This document shows, in pieces, positions 1 to 9,302 of a stretch of DNA of 64,000 bases. Source of the DNA: Falsiruegeria mediterranea M17 (GTDB lineage: Bacteria > Pseudomonadota > Alphaproteobacteria > Rhodobacterales > Rhodobacteraceae); the NCBI RefSeq assembly GCF_900302455.1, contig NZ_ONZG01000003.1:434001-498000 (forward strand), written 5' to 3'. The first letter of the stretch is position 1. Every line of letters starts with the position of its first letter. The position numbers and the translations under genes are program-made. The notes under the pieces are model-generated. The model made no database searches. It had not been told where the DNA came from and saw nothing but the letters and a program-made list of their open reading frames with translations.

Positions 1-21
1 TACGTCAATCGGTTCGTCTGA

Positions 22-960
22 ATGACGCAGATCCGGCGGCACGTCCTGAACGATGGCGATGTCTCGGTCGCCATCCTGTCGCTTGGATGCATAACGCAGG
101 ACTGGCTGGTTCCGGTTCGAGGCAAGCAGGTGTCCGCCGTTCTGGGCTACCGTGATCCGCAGTCCTACGTGCACAACCCGTACTACCTGGGCGCCATTGT
201 GGGACGCGTGGCAAATCGGACCTCGGGGGCTGTGTTCGAGTTGAATGGTGAGCGGTTTGCCTTGGACACGAACGAGCCACCGCACCATCTGCATGGCGGG
301 ACGCGTGGCTTGCACACCCAAAATTGGACGATGGAAGCGGACGGAAACCGAGCGGTGCAATTGCAGACAACGTCACCTGATGGCGAGGGGGGCTATCCGG
401 GGCAGCTGGAGTTGACCGTAACAATCGCGTTGCAGGGGCATCGGCTGACCTATGATATGGTGGCCCGCTGCGACCGGCCCACGCCTGTCAACTTGGCGCA
501 GCATTCCTATTACGCTTTTGGGCAAGCAACGGTTCAGATCCCCGCCAAGACCTACACCCCGTTGGATGAGCAAATGATACCGCTGGGGACGGTCGAGCCG
601 CTGTTGGGCAAACCGTTTGACTTTGGTGATGCCAAACCTCTGTCCGAGGCGGTTTCAGAGGGCAAAGGGTTGGACATGAACTTTGTACTGGATGGCACTC
701 GGGTCGAGGCCAGGGGAGGCGGATTGCATCTGCGCATGAAAACGGATCAAACCTGTTTGCAACTCTACACTGCCCAGCACCTGCGGCGCGTGGCCGAGCC
801 GCTTGCGGGGCAGACTCACACGCCGTTCTCGGGGTTTTGCCTTGAGCCGCAGGGCTTTCCCAACGCAATCAACACGCCTGGGTTTCCCCTGTCCCTGGCA
901 ACCCCTGAACAGTCTTATCGACAACGCCTGACCGTCTCGATCCACGAGGAGGTCGCATGA
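22..960 (+). CDS. galM: Aldose 1-epimerase (galactose mutarotase)
   Basis: A 312-residue protein of normal length for the family, which interconverts alpha and beta anomers of aldoses in the cytoplasm. Visible landmarks are the His cluster HHLHGG at residues 88-93, the conserved His161 in LAQHSYY, and Glu275 in CLEPQG, which matches the catalytic base of known mutarotases. The reading frame opens only 22 bases into the window, so upstream context is unknown. Its stop overlaps the ATG of the next gene by four bases, so the two are probably translationally coupled. It lies beside a sugar ABC transporter and glucokinase, which suggests it prepares imported hexose or pentose anomers. The family call is firm; the natural sugar is inferred. 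Confidence 0.9.
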   Translation: MTQIRRHVLNDGDVSVAILSLGCITQDWLVPVRGKQVSAVLGYRDPQSYVHNPYYLGAIVGRVANRTSGAVFELNGERFALDTNEPPHHLHGGTRGLHTQNWTMEADGNRAVQLQTTSPDGEGGYPGQLELTVTIALQGHRLTYDMVARCDRPTPVNLAQHSYYAFGQATVQIPAKTYTPLDEQMIPLGTVEPLLGKPFDFGDAKPLSEAVSEGKGLDMNFVLDGTRVEARGGGLHLRMKTDQTCLQLYTAQHLRRVAEPLAGQTHTPFSGFCLEPQGFPNAINTPGFPLSLATPEQSYRQRLTVSIHEEVA

Positions 961-2252
961 TCCGCTATTTGATTGCCCTCTGTTTGGGAACCTCTGCATG
1001 GGCCGACGGCCTCCCGTTGGCCGAGCCCGTGTTTCCACCGCTCGACATGGCCGAGGTCGAATTGGGGCATCTGTTGTTCTACGATCCAGTCCTCAGTGGC
1101 AGTCGCACGGTGTCATGCGCCACCTGCCACCACCCGCGTTTTGCGACATCTGATGGGGTGTCGCTTGGGATCGGGGACGGCGGCGTCGGTCTGGGGCCGG
1201 ACCGGGTGTTCGACGCGAAAAACCGCCCCGAACAGCGCATCCCCCGCAACTCGCCCGCGTTGTTCAATCTGGGCGCGACCGAGTTCACATCGTTCTTTCA
1301 CGACGGGCGGCTTGAGGTCGATGAGACCCGCCCCTCGGGCATCCGCACGCCACTTGGGACCGAGATGGAGCATGGGTTTGCTTCGGTCCTGAGCGCCCAG
1401 ACGATGTTCCCGGTGCTTTCGGGCGACGAGATGGCTGGACACTATTCGGAAAACGACGTGGCACAGGCCGTGCGGCAAGGGTTCCTGACCGGACCCGGTG
1501 GCGCTTGGGATATCCTGTCGAACCGTGTCGAGGCGCTGCCGGAGTACCGCGACCGGTTCGATCAGGTGATCGGGGAGCGCCCCATCGCATTCACCGACAT
1601 CTCAAACATGATCGCTGCCTTCATCGCGTTTGAATGGCGCGCCGATGACAGCCCGTTTGACCGGCATCTGCGTGGAAAGGACGTCCTGAGTACTGACGAA
1701 CTACGCGGAATGACGCTGTTTTATGGCGAGGCGGGCTGCGCGTCCTGCCATTCTGGATGGTTCCAGACCGATCACGGGTTCCACGCCATTGCCATGCCGC
1801 AGATCGGACCGGGCAAGGCCGCCCGTTTTGAGCGCCACAACCGCGACGTTGGCCGGATGCGAGTGACGGGCAGGTCCGAGGATGCGTTTGCCTTTCGCAC
1901 GCCGTCCCTGCGCAACGTGACCCAGACCGCGCCTTATGGGCATTCGGGGGCCTATGCGACGCTGGACGCGTTGATCCGGCATCATCTGGATCCGGTCCAA
2001 AGCTTGCAAAGCTACACGCCGGACCACGCAGTTCTACCGGCGGAGCCGTTCGAAACGGATTTTGTTCTGCTGACCCAGGGTCGTGAGGTTGATGACATCG
2101 CGCGGGCCAACGCTCTGCCTGTACGACAACTGACAGACGATCAGATCGCGGATCTTTTGGCCTTTCTGGGGGCCTTGTCCGACGAAACTGCGCTCAAAGG
2201 GCGGTTAGGCGTGCCCGACGCCGTGCCCAGTGGGTTGACCGTCGAGAAGTAA
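957..2252 (+). CDS. Di-haem cytochrome c peroxidase / MauG-family protein
   Basis: A 431-residue secreted protein with an N-terminal signal peptide (about residues 1-16) and two CxxCH haem c sites: CATCH at residues 54-58 and CASCH near residues 261-265. Two c-type haems in one chain of about 400 residues is the hallmark of the bacterial CcP/MauG family, which either reduces hydrogen peroxide in the periplasm or oxidises a partner protein. The ATG overlaps the galM stop. The gene ends two bases before the convergent stop of the CRTAC1-like gene, with no room for a separate terminator. Whether this is a true peroxidase or a MauG-like maturase cannot be told from sequence alone. The substrate is unknown. 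Confidence 0.85.
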   Translation: MIRYLIALCLGTSAWADGLPLAEPVFPPLDMAEVELGHLLFYDPVLSGSRTVSCATCHHPRFATSDGVSLGIGDGGVGLGPDRVFDAKNRPEQRIPRNSPALFNLGATEFTSFFHDGRLEVDETRPSGIRTPLGTEMEHGFASVLSAQTMFPVLSGDEMAGHYSENDVAQAVRQGFLTGPGGAWDILSNRVEALPEYRDRFDQVIGERPIAFTDISNMIAAFIAFEWRADDSPFDRHLRGKDVLSTDELRGMTLFYGEAGCASCHSGWFQTDHGFHAIAMPQIGPGKAARFERHNRDVGRMRVTGRSEDAFAFRTPSLRNVTQTAPYGHSGAYATLDALIRHHLDPVQSLQSYTPDHAVLPAEPFETDFVLLTQGREVDDIARANALPVRQLTDDQIADLLAFLGALSDETALKGRLGVPDAVPSGLTVEK

Positions 2253-2254
2253 GC

Positions 2255-3793
2255 TCAGTCTGAGATCTCGAACCCGTTGCCGATGCGATTGAGAATGACA
2301 GCTTGATTTGGCGTCATTTTTACGGCCTCGCTTACGGCCCCGTCCGGCCAAGTCACGCGGACAAAGGCGGTATCCGCTGCACCCAACCCGAAATGCTCGA
2401 ACCCCGCGCTGCCGCCTGCGTGTCCGCCCCCCCGCGTGATCTCGCGTGACATCCAGGGGCCTTTGACGGGGTCGGTTGCTACCTCGATCCAACCGCCAAC
2501 GCCGTTGCGGTTTGGGCCGGGTTGAACAATCGACAGTGCCACCCAAGCACCGGTGCCTGGGGTCACGTTGTGCCAGATTTCCAGCGGGGCGCGTCGGTTG
2601 ACGACTGCGATGTCCAGCATGCCGTCGGCGTTCAGATCGGCCATGACAGCGCCGCGTCCGCGATGCAGGCTGGCCAGACCTGCGGTTTCGCCAACTTCGG
2701 CAAAAGTCCCGTCCTTGGTTTGGATCAGCAGGTTGTTGGGATCATCCATGGCGCTGCCCGGCATCTGCTCGACATTGCCCTTGGCGATGAACACATCATC
2801 CAATCCATCGTTCTGAACGTCCCCAAAGGCTACGTGCCATCCAGTCGAGGGACGGCCATCGCCACCGCTGTAGGGGCGATGCGCCGTCGTGCCCAGATCA
2901 TAGGGAACATCCTCGAACTTCGGGCCCGGCCCTGTCAGCCGTTGCAGCCGCTGGTCGCCCATCGAGGTCAGAAAAACCTCTTGCCGTCCGTCATGGTCCA
3001 GATCGCGCGCTGCAATGCCCATGCCCCAAAGCTTGTGGTCCTGCCAGCCGTCTTCCTGGTCATAAAGGCGCAAGTCCGGCGCCAGTTGCCACAACTGCTC
3101 TGCCCCGCCATCGACATAGTAGTGCCGGTCGTTGCTGACGCGCAGATCGGCTTGCCCGGTCCCGCTCCAATCGCTGAACAGCATCGAGAGCGGGCAATGA
3201 CCGGGCTCCAATGCAACCGGCGCGCCGTAGCTGTCCCCGTCTGGGCGGTAGAGCAGATTGATGTCACAGGCCCGAAAGGGCCCGTCGGGGTTGGCGCGGT
3301 CGACATAGTTGCCAAAGGCCAACGTGGGCAGGTTTTGCCCGCCCTCCCACGTCGCAGCAAAGGCGGTCGTCCAGCGGTCATTGCTGGCAAAATCCAGATC
3401 AAAGGGGGCAAAGCTGCAGTCCGGTCCGCCCTTGAGCAACCCGTTCTCACCCACCCGAAGGATGGCAAGGTCCAAGTGCCCATCCGCATCAATATCCAGT
3501 GGGTAGGCTCCGATCACACCTGTCTGGGCCAAAACGTCGGGGGTGTCTGCATCGAACCGGACGGGACCACCGGGCTCAGAGGTGTTGCGCAACAGGAGGG
3601 CCGGGGTCTCTCCACCAGCTGCGAACAGCTCGGGCAGGGTGTCGCCGTTGCAATCGAAACTGGCCAGCCCGCCACCGACAAAATGCTCCCAGCCACCGGT
3701 GTAGCGGTGTTCGGGGACGTCGATCGGCCTAAAGGTAACGTCGGCCACAACAGGTGTTGCCATGAGGGTCAAAACCAGAACTTCAGGCCGCAT
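2255..3793 (-). CDS. CRTAC1-like VCBS/FG-GAP repeat protein with ASPIC/UnbV C-terminus
   Basis: A 512-residue secreted protein (signal peptide about residues 1-17, ending VVADV). Several calcium-binding FG-GAP/VCBS-type motifs are visible, such as DCNGDTLPE, DIDADGHLD, DLDHDGRQE, VQNDGLDD and DLNADGMLD, predicting a seven-bladed beta-propeller. The C-terminal part (GVGGWIEV to VRVTWPDG) resembles the ASPIC/UnbV module. Proteins of this type are periplasmic or extracellular and poorly characterised. Its start overlaps the end of the ROK regulator gene by 11 bases on the same strand, so it is probably co-transcribed with that regulator. It converges on the di-haem peroxidase gene. Function is not known. 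Confidence 0.85.
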   Translation of the reverse strand: MRPEVLVLTLMATPVVADVTFRPIDVPEHRYTGGWEHFVGGGLASFDCNGDTLPELFAAGGETPALLLRNTSEPGGPVRFDADTPDVLAQTGVIGAYPLDIDADGHLDLAILRVGENGLLKGGPDCSFAPFDLDFASNDRWTTAFAATWEGGQNLPTLAFGNYVDRANPDGPFRACDINLLYRPDGDSYGAPVALEPGHCPLSMLFSDWSGTGQADLRVSNDRHYYVDGGAEQLWQLAPDLRLYDQEDGWQDHKLWGMGIAARDLDHDGRQEVFLTSMGDQRLQRLTGPGPKFEDVPYDLGTTAHRPYSGGDGRPSTGWHVAFGDVQNDGLDDVFIAKGNVEQMPGSAMDDPNNLLIQTKDGTFAEVGETAGLASLHRGRGAVMADLNADGMLDIAVVNRRAPLEIWHNVTPGTGAWVALSIVQPGPNRNGVGGWIEVATDPVKGPWMSREITRGGGHAGGSAGFEHFGLGAADTAFVRVTWPDGAVSEAVKMTPNQAVILNRIGNGFEISD

Positions 3794-4988
3794 TGTCGCT
3801 CATCTCATCCAGGGCAAGGTCCGAAACGCGATCGAGCGCATAGGCGGCCCCGCCCTTGGCCCACATCAGGTTGCCCCATTTGTGTACCACCACCTCGGGC
3901 GGGTCGCGGTCGACGCGGATGATCGATTTGCGCATCGCCTCGATCACCGCGTCCTCGTACAGATGGTCGAACTGCATCTGCTCACCCGCCAGAATGATCA
4001 GAGCGGGGTCAAAGATGTTGGCCAGGTTGGCAAGGCCCATGGCAAAATACTGCCCGGCCCGGTCCACGACGCTGCGCGCCGTCGGATCACCGTTCCGCCC
4101 AGCATTCAAGAGCGCCTCGATCCGATGACTGGGATCGGCCGAAGTGTCAGCATCCGATGTCAGCGTTGCTTCGCGCAGCAGTGCGTAATCGGCGACATAA
4201 GCCTCAAGACAGCCGCGCTGGCCGCAGCGGCACAGCGCGCCGTTCAGATGCACCTTGGTGTGACCGAACTCGGCCCCGCATCCGCGCGTGCCGCGATAAA
4301 GCTCGCCGTCGATCATCAGGCCAAGGCCGACCCCGCTTTCAATTGTGACCACCAAAAAATCGGGCACCCCGCGTGCCAAACCAAAGCTGTATTCGGCAAA
4401 GGCCACCAGATTGGCGTCATTGTCGACGAAAGCGGGTAGGCCCAGGTGCTGACTGGCCAGCTGGCTGAACTCGACATTGCGTGCGTCCAGAGACGGTGAC
4501 CAGTAGACGAACCCGTTCTCGGCGTCGACAACACCCGCGATGCCGATACCCACACCTGAAACATCGTGCAGCGTGTGACCTGCGGTCTCGGCCAATTCGC
4601 GAACGGCTTGGGTGACCTGTACGGCCAAGGCGTCGGGGGCGTGCACGCTCTGATCCAGATCGCGTTCAATGCACTCCAACTGCTGGCCTTCGAAATCCAG
4701 CAACACCAAAGACAGTTTTAGATGCGAGATTTTCACCCCTGCCACCAACCGTGCTGCACCGCGAATCTTGAGGTCGACACGGGGCCTGCCACGGCGGGAA
4801 TCCGTGCTGCCATCTTCGCGGGCGACCTCTTCGATCAGCCCGTGTTGCAGCAGCTCGGCCGTGATCGTGGTGACCGTTGCGCGGCTGATACCGGTACGCT
4901 CGGACAGTTCGATGCGTGGAATGCGTCCCGCTTTCCGGATTTCGGACATTAGGGCACGGCGGCCATATTCTCTTTGCAAAACAGCCAT
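3783..4988 (-). CDS. ROK-family transcriptional repressor (NagC/XylR type)
   Basis: A 401-residue regulator with an N-terminal winged helix-turn-helix (IPRIELSERTGISRATVTTI, about residues 20-45) followed by a ROK sugar-kinase-like domain. The zinc motif CRCGQRGC is visible near residues 260-270. A longer reading frame opens at 5057, but the ATG at 4986-4988 is preferred: it has a GGAGG ribosome site just upstream and begins exactly where the HTH region starts. It is divergent from the xylF-like gene. The intergenic region carries a perfect palindrome at 5097-5119 that suits a ROK operator. ROK repressors of this kind normally leave DNA when the transported sugar binds, so it probably controls the ABC transporter operon. 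The inducing sugar is inferred, not shown. Confidence 0.9.
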   Translation of the reverse strand: MAVLQREYGRRALMSEIRKAGRIPRIELSERTGISRATVTTITAELLQHGLIEEVAREDGSTDSRRGRPRVDLKIRGAARLVAGVKISHLKLSLVLLDFEGQQLECIERDLDQSVHAPDALAVQVTQAVRELAETAGHTLHDVSGVGIGIAGVVDAENGFVYWSPSLDARNVEFSQLASQHLGLPAFVDNDANLVAFAEYSFGLARGVPDFLVVTIESGVGLGLMIDGELYRGTRGCGAEFGHTKVHLNGALCRCGQRGCLEAYVADYALLREATLTSDADTSADPSHRIEALLNAGRNGDPTARSVVDRAGQYFAMGLANLANIFDPALIILAGEQMQFDHLYEDAVIEAMRKSIIRVDRDPPEVVVHKWGNLMWAKGGAAYALDRVSDLALDEMSDNAA

Positions 4989-5096
4989 TTGTTTGCCGCC
5001 TCCTTGATCTTGCGCCAACCGGTGCTCAGGCGAAAACCCGTCGGTATTCCTGAACAAACCGTGCCAGCTTTGGAAGATTTTTCCCAGCCTATTCGA

Positions 5097-5119
5097 TTTA
5101 ATTTGATTTTCAAATTAAA
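5097..5119. promoter_or_regulatory. Perfect palindrome, probable ROK operator
   Basis: TTTAATTTGA (5097-5106) and TCAAATTAAA (5110-5119) form a perfect 10-bp inverted repeat around a TTT spacer. It sits between the divergent ROK regulator and the xylF-like gene, about 77 bp before the latter's ATG, in an AT-rich patch that stands out from the GC-rich surroundings. Size and symmetry suit a dimeric ROK repressor. Binding is inferred. Confidence 0.65.
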
Positions 5120-5195
5120 ATAGATCACGATTGCGGGACAGGCCACGCACGAGGACCAAGAATTGCGCAGGGCCATCTTTGTTTGGGAGGACAAC

Positions 5196-6224
5196 ATGAA
5201 ATTCTTTGCAACCGCGACGGCCATCGTCGCCGGCGCAATCATCAGCACCGCGGCCTGGGCCGATGACATCATCATTGGCGTCAGCTGGTCAAATTTCCAG
5301 GAAGAACGTTGGAAGACCGATGAGGCGGCGATCAAAGCCGAACTGGAATCCAAGGGCGCGCAATACATTTCGGCGGACGCTCAAAGTTCTTCCGCCAAGC
5401 AACTGTCGGATGTCGAAAGCTTGATCGCGCAGGGCGCGGACGCTCTGATCATTCTGGCCCAGGACGCGCAGGCCATCGGCCCGGCCGTTCAAGCAGCGGC
5501 AGACGAGGGCATTCCGGTCGTAGGCTATGACCGCTTGATCGAAGACCCGCGGGCCTTTTACCTGACCTTCGACAACGTAGAAGTGGGTCGGATGCAGGCG
5601 CGTGCCGTGCTCGAAGCGATGCCCAAGGGCCGCTATGTCATGATCAAAGGCTCGCCCACCGACCCGAACGCGGATTTCTTGCGTGGTGGTCAGCAAGAAG
5701 TGCTGCAAGACGCCATCGACGCCGGTGATATCACCATCGTGGCCGAGGCCTATACCGATGGCTGGCTGCCCGCCAACGCGCAGCGCAACATGGAGCAGAT
5801 CCTGACCGCGCAAGATAACGGTGTGGATGCCGTCGTGGCATCGAACGACGGGACAGCTGGCGGCGTTGTTGCTGCGCTGACCGCGCAGGGCATGGAAGGC
5901 ATCCCGGTTTCGGGTCAGGATGGCGATCACGCTGCGCTGAACCGGGTCGCCAAGGGCACGCAGACCGTATCCGTCTGGAAAGACGCCCGTGATCTGGGCA
6001 AGGCTGCAGCAAGCATCGCAGTTTCGCTGGCCGACGGCGTCAAGATGAACGCCATTGGCGGTGCAGATGACTGGACCTCGCCCGGTGGCACCAAGATGAG
6101 CGCCATGTTCCTGGCCCCGCTGCCGGTGACCAAAGAGAACTTGTCGGACGTTGTCGACGCTCAGTGGATCACCCAGGAAGCATTGTGTCAGGGCGTGACC
6201 GCTGGTCCGACGCCTTGTAACTAA
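5196..6224 (+). CDS. xylF: Xylose-type sugar ABC transporter, periplasmic binding protein
   Basis: A 342-residue periplasmic sugar-binding protein with a clear signal peptide (cleavage after STAAWA, about residue 22). The mature part follows the XylF pattern, including ERWKTD, GYDRLI, GSPTDPNADF, DGWLPANAQ, VVASNDGTAGG and SGQDGD. An in-frame ATG exists at 5163, but the ATG at 5196 has a GGGAGG ribosome site and starts directly on the signal peptide. It is the first gene of a binding protein-permease-ATPase operon and is divergent from a ROK repressor. A stem-loop follows the gene at 6244-6274. XylF family membership is clear. With glucokinase in the same operon, glucose as well as xylose is a plausible ligand. 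Confidence 0.88.
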   Translation: MKFFATATAIVAGAIISTAAWADDIIIGVSWSNFQEERWKTDEAAIKAELESKGAQYISADAQSSSAKQLSDVESLIAQGADALIILAQDAQAIGPAVQAAADEGIPVVGYDRLIEDPRAFYLTFDNVEVGRMQARAVLEAMPKGRYVMIKGSPTDPNADFLRGGQQEVLQDAIDAGDITIVAEAYTDGWLPANAQRNMEQILTAQDNGVDAVVASNDGTAGGVVAALTAQGMEGIPVSGQDGDHAALNRVAKGTQTVSVWKDARDLGKAAASIAVSLADGVKMNAIGGADDWTSPGGTKMSAMFLAPLPVTKENLSDVVDAQWITQEALCQGVTAGPTPCN

Positions 6225-6243
6225 GCTGACGACAAAAGAAACT

Positions 6244-6274
6244 GCCTTGCCCCGGTTCTAACCCCGGGGGAGGC
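6244..6274 (+). other. Intercistronic stem-loop between binding protein and permease genes
   Basis: CCCCGG and CCGGGG, extended outwards by GCC/GGC pairing with a bulge, make a strong GC stem with a short TTCTAA-type loop. No T-run follows. It lies between the stop of the xylF-like gene and the start of the permease gene. Such hairpins commonly protect the upstream message so that the binding protein is made in excess. That role is inferred from position. Confidence 0.6.
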
Positions 6275-6296
6275 ACCAAAATCTGCAGGACATCCC

Positions 6297-7595
6297 ATGA
6301 CTCATTCTGATGCGGATCTGTCCCCGGCAACCCCCAAGAAAAACATCGTGCAAACGCTCGAGCTGGATTTGCGGCTCTTGGGCATGATCGGCGCATTTGC
6401 CGTGCTGTGCATCGGGTTTGATTTGGTCACCGGCGGGCGGTTCCTGACACCGCGAAACATCTTTAACCTGACAATCCAGACCGTGTCTGTTGCCATCATG
6501 GCCACCGGTATGGTGTTCGTGATCGTCACCCGCCACATTGATCTCAGTGTTGGCGCGCTGCTGGCGACCTGCTCGGCGGTCATGGCGATGACGCAGACGC
6601 AGTTCCTGCCCAACGTTTTGGGGCTTGGGCTGGGGCATCCGCTGATCCCATGGATCTCGATCGCGGTCGGCTTGCTCGTCGGGACCCTGATCGGTGCCTT
6701 TCAAGGCTGGATGGTCGGTTACCTGACGATCCCTGCGTTTATCGTCACCCTTGGCGGTTTGTTGGTCTGGCGCAATGTTGGCTGGTACCTGACCAGCGGC
6801 AAGACCATCGGCCCGTTGGACCCGACCTTTCAGAAATTCGGTGGCATCAACGGAACCCTGGGTGCGACTGGCTCTTGGATCCTGGGCCTGTTGGCTGTGG
6901 CTGGCGCCTTGTACGGCCTGTGGAACAGCCGCCGGAACAAGATCAAACACGGGTTCACCGTGAAACCCCTATGGGCCGAAGGCGTCCTGGCCGGCATCAT
7001 CACCGCCGCGATCCTGGGCTTTGTTGCGATCCTGAACGCTTATGAGGTTCCGACCCGCAAGTTGCAGCGCATGTTCGAGGCGCGTGGAGAGGTCATGCCC
7101 GAAGGGTTCACGCAATCCTATGGTATCCCGATCTCGGTTCTTTTGCTGATCTTCATCGCCATCGTCATGACCATCCTGGCCAAGCGCACCCGCCTGGGTC
7201 GCTATATCTTTGCCACCGGTGGGAACCCTGATGCGGCAGAGCTGTCGGGGATCAACACCCGCTGGCTGACGGTCAAGATCTTTGCCCTAATGGGAGCTTT
7301 GTGCGCGATTTCCGCCGTGGTGGCCTCGGCCCGTCTGACCAACCACTCCAATGACATCGGCACGCTGGACGAACTGCGCGTGATTGCGGCAGCCGTTATC
7401 GGCGGCACCGCGCTGGCCGGTGGTCTGGGTACCATCCACGGCGCCATCCTGGGGGCGCTGATCATGCAGTCGCTGCAATCAGGTATGGCGATGGTCGGCG
7501 TCGACGCGCCGCTGCAGAACATCGTCGTAGGCGCGGTTCTGGTGCTGGCTGTTCTGATCGACATCATCTATCGCAAAAAGACGGGAGAGAGCTGA
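6297..7595 (+). CDS. xylH: Xylose-type sugar ABC transporter, permease
   Basis: A 432-residue integral inner-membrane protein with about ten or more hydrophobic segments. It carries the conserved ribose/xylose permease pattern [16 protein letters not shown] near residues 75-90 and the region [18 protein letters not shown]. The length is typical of XylH, longer than RbsC-type permeases because of a central soluble loop (around residues 220-275). It lies 72 bases after the xylF-like gene, beyond a stem-loop, and its TGA overlaps the ATG of the ATPase gene by one base. It forms the membrane channel of the importer. Confidence 0.88.
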   Translation: MTHSDADLSPATPKKNIVQTLELDLRLLGMIGAFAVLCIGFDLVTGGRFLTPRNIFNLTIQTVSVAIMATGMVFVIVTRHIDLSVGALLATCSAVMAMTQTQFLPNVLGLGLGHPLIPWISIAVGLLVGTLIGAFQGWMVGYLTIPAFIVTLGGLLVWRNVGWYLTSGKTIGPLDPTFQKFGGINGTLGATGSWILGLLAVAGALYGLWNSRRNKIKHGFTVKPLWAEGVLAGIITAAILGFVAILNAYEVPTRKLQRMFEARGEVMPEGFTQSYGIPISVLLLIFIAIVMTILAKRTRLGRYIFATGGNPDAAELSGINTRWLTVKIFALMGALCAISAVVASARLTNHSNDIGTLDELRVIAAAVIGGTALAGGLGTIHGAILGALIMQSLQSGMAMVGVDAPLQNIVVGAVLVLAVLIDIIYRKKTGES

Positions 7596-8374
7596 TGGCC
7601 AAATTCGACATCAACCGCGATCAAACCCCGCTGGTCGAAATGCGCGACATCTGCATCTCATTCGGTGGTGTCCATGCCGTCGATCACGTCAGCGTCGACC
7701 TGTATCCGGGCGAGGTCGTGGGCCTCTTGGGTCACAACGGCGCGGGCAAATCCACGCTGATCAAAATCCTGTCGGGCGCGTATCAAGGCGACAGTGGCGA
7801 GATTCTGATCAATGGCCAAAAGGTCGAGATCAACAACCCCCGCGATGCCCGCGCTCACAAGATCGAGACGATCTATCAGACGCTGGCTCTGGCCGACAAT
7901 CTGGATGCCGCCAGCAACCTGTTTCTGGGGCGTGAATTGGTCACCTCATTCGGGTTGGTCGATGATGATGCGATGGAGTCTGAGTGTCGCAAAATCATGG
8001 GGCGGCTCAACCCGAACTTCAAAAAGTTCGCGGAACCCGTCTCGGCCTTGTCCGGCGGGCAGCGTCAGTCGGTCGCCATCGCGCGGGCCGTATATTTTGA
8101 CGCTCGCATCCTGATCATGGACGAACCCACAGCCGCCCTTGGACCGCATGAAACGCAAATGGTGTCCGAACTGATCCAGCAGCTCAAGGCCGAAGGGATC
8201 GGCATTTTTCTGATCAGCCATGACATTCACGATGTGATGGAGCTGTGCGACCGGGCCAGCGTGATGAAAAACGGAAAGCTGGTGGGGACTGTGGATGTCG
8301 ATGACGTCACCGACGACGACCTGCTGGGAATGATCATCCTGGGCAAGCAACCCGGTTCCAGCGGGGCGGAATGA
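7595..8374 (+). CDS. xylG: Sugar ABC transporter, ATP-binding protein (single ABC domain)
   Basis: A 259-residue ATPase with Walker [10 protein letters not shown] (about residues 48-56), signature [13 protein letters not shown], Walker [13 protein letters not shown] and the switch His in LISHD. Classical XylG proteins have two fused ABC domains (about 500 residues). This one has a single domain and would have to act as a homodimer, as in some alphaproteobacterial carbohydrate importers such as FrcA. The one-base overlap with the permease gene supports coupled translation. It energises uptake of the sugar bound by the upstream XylF-like protein. Confidence 0.87.
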   Translation: MAKFDINRDQTPLVEMRDICISFGGVHAVDHVSVDLYPGEVVGLLGHNGAGKSTLIKILSGAYQGDSGEILINGQKVEINNPRDARAHKIETIYQTLALADNLDAASNLFLGRELVTSFGLVDDDAMESECRKIMGRLNPNFKKFAEPVSALSGGQRQSVAIARAVYFDARILIMDEPTAALGPHETQMVSELIQQLKAEGIGIFLISHDIHDVMELCDRASVMKNGKLVGTVDVDDVTDDDLLGMIILGKQPGSSGAE

Positions 8375-8384
8375 GGGGCCTGTC

Positions 8385-9299
8385 ATGACCGTTCTTGTGG
8401 CAGATGTCGGTGGCACGAACACGCGGATCGGCATGTCCGATGGGGGTGTGGTGACGCAGATCAGCCGGTACGAGAATGACGCTTACCCTTCGTTCGACGC
8501 TGTGGTGGCGAAGTATCTGTCAGACGTAGCCAAGGCCTCATTGACCGGCGCCGTGATCGCGGTTGCGGGGCCGGTGACCTCGACACGGGCAAAGTTGACG
8601 AACCGGGATTGGTCGTTTGACAGTGCGCAATTGAGGGCTGCCCTGCCGGGGGCACCCAAGGTTTTCTTGATCAACGATCTTGTCGCCTTGGGCCACGCCC
8701 TGCCACATCTGGCAGAGGGGCAGCACTCGACGCTGCTGTCTGGTGCGGAGCAACCGCTGAACTCGCAAAGGGTGGTGGCAGGGGTCGGCACAGGCTTCAA
8801 CGTGTGCCTGCTGCGCGACGGTGCGGTGATGGAAGCTGAGTTGGGCCACGCCAGCCTGCCATCCAGCGTCGGATCGGTGCTGCATGATGCATTGGGGGAT
8901 GGAGCTGCGCAATTCACCACCAACGAGGCGGTCCTGTCCGGGCGGGGGCTGTCGCGGCTCTATCAGGTGATGACAGGGCGGTCGCTTGCGGGGGCGCAGA
9001 TCATAGCGGCGGCTGACGCCGGAGACTGCCAGTCTGCCCGCGAGGCCGTGATGCTATTTGCCCGCCTGCTCGGCTGTTTCTCACGCGAGTTGGTGTTCCA
9101 GTACCTGCCCTTTGGCGGCATCCATTTCGCAGGCGGCGCTGCACGAGGGGTGCTTGGCTCGGACGCGCGGGATGCCTTTGTCGCGGCGTTTCTGAATGAT
9201 GGCCCGTTTCACGAGCAGGTCGCTCAGGTCCCGGTGCATGTGATTGCGGACGATCTGGCAGCGTTGATCGGGGCCGCACGGTTTTTCGAGAGGGGTTAG
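8385..9299 (+). CDS. glk: Glucokinase
   Basis: A 304-residue cytoplasmic hexokinase-fold enzyme of the proteobacterial Glk family, phosphorylating glucose with ATP to glucose 6-phosphate. The phosphate-binding motif DVGGTNTRIG is at residues 6-15, the catalytic region LINDLVALGHALP is near residue 90, and a second glycine-rich phosphate loop GVGTGFNVC is near residue 130. It starts ten bases after the ATPase gene and is probably part of the same transcript. A glucokinase beside an XylF-type importer suggests that glucose is one of the imported sugars. Confidence 0.9.
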   Translation: MTVLVADVGGTNTRIGMSDGGVVTQISRYENDAYPSFDAVVAKYLSDVAKASLTGAVIAVAGPVTSTRAKLTNRDWSFDSAQLRAALPGAPKVFLINDLVALGHALPHLAEGQHSTLLSGAEQPLNSQRVVAGVGTGFNVCLLRDGAVMEAELGHASLPSSVGSVLHDALGDGAAQFTTNEAVLSGRGLSRLYQVMTGRSLAGAQIIAAADAGDCQSAREAVMLFARLLGCFSRELVFQYLPFGGIHFAGGAARGVLGSDARDAFVAAFLNDGPFHEQVAQVPVHVIADDLAALIGAARFFERG

Positions 9300-9302
9300 A
9301 TC

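Noticed and set aside
957-3793. MbnH/MbnP-type copper system for the di-haem peroxidase
   Set aside because: The neighbour is a large FG-GAP propeller, not an MbnP-sized copper protein, and no methanobactin-like or copper genes are near.
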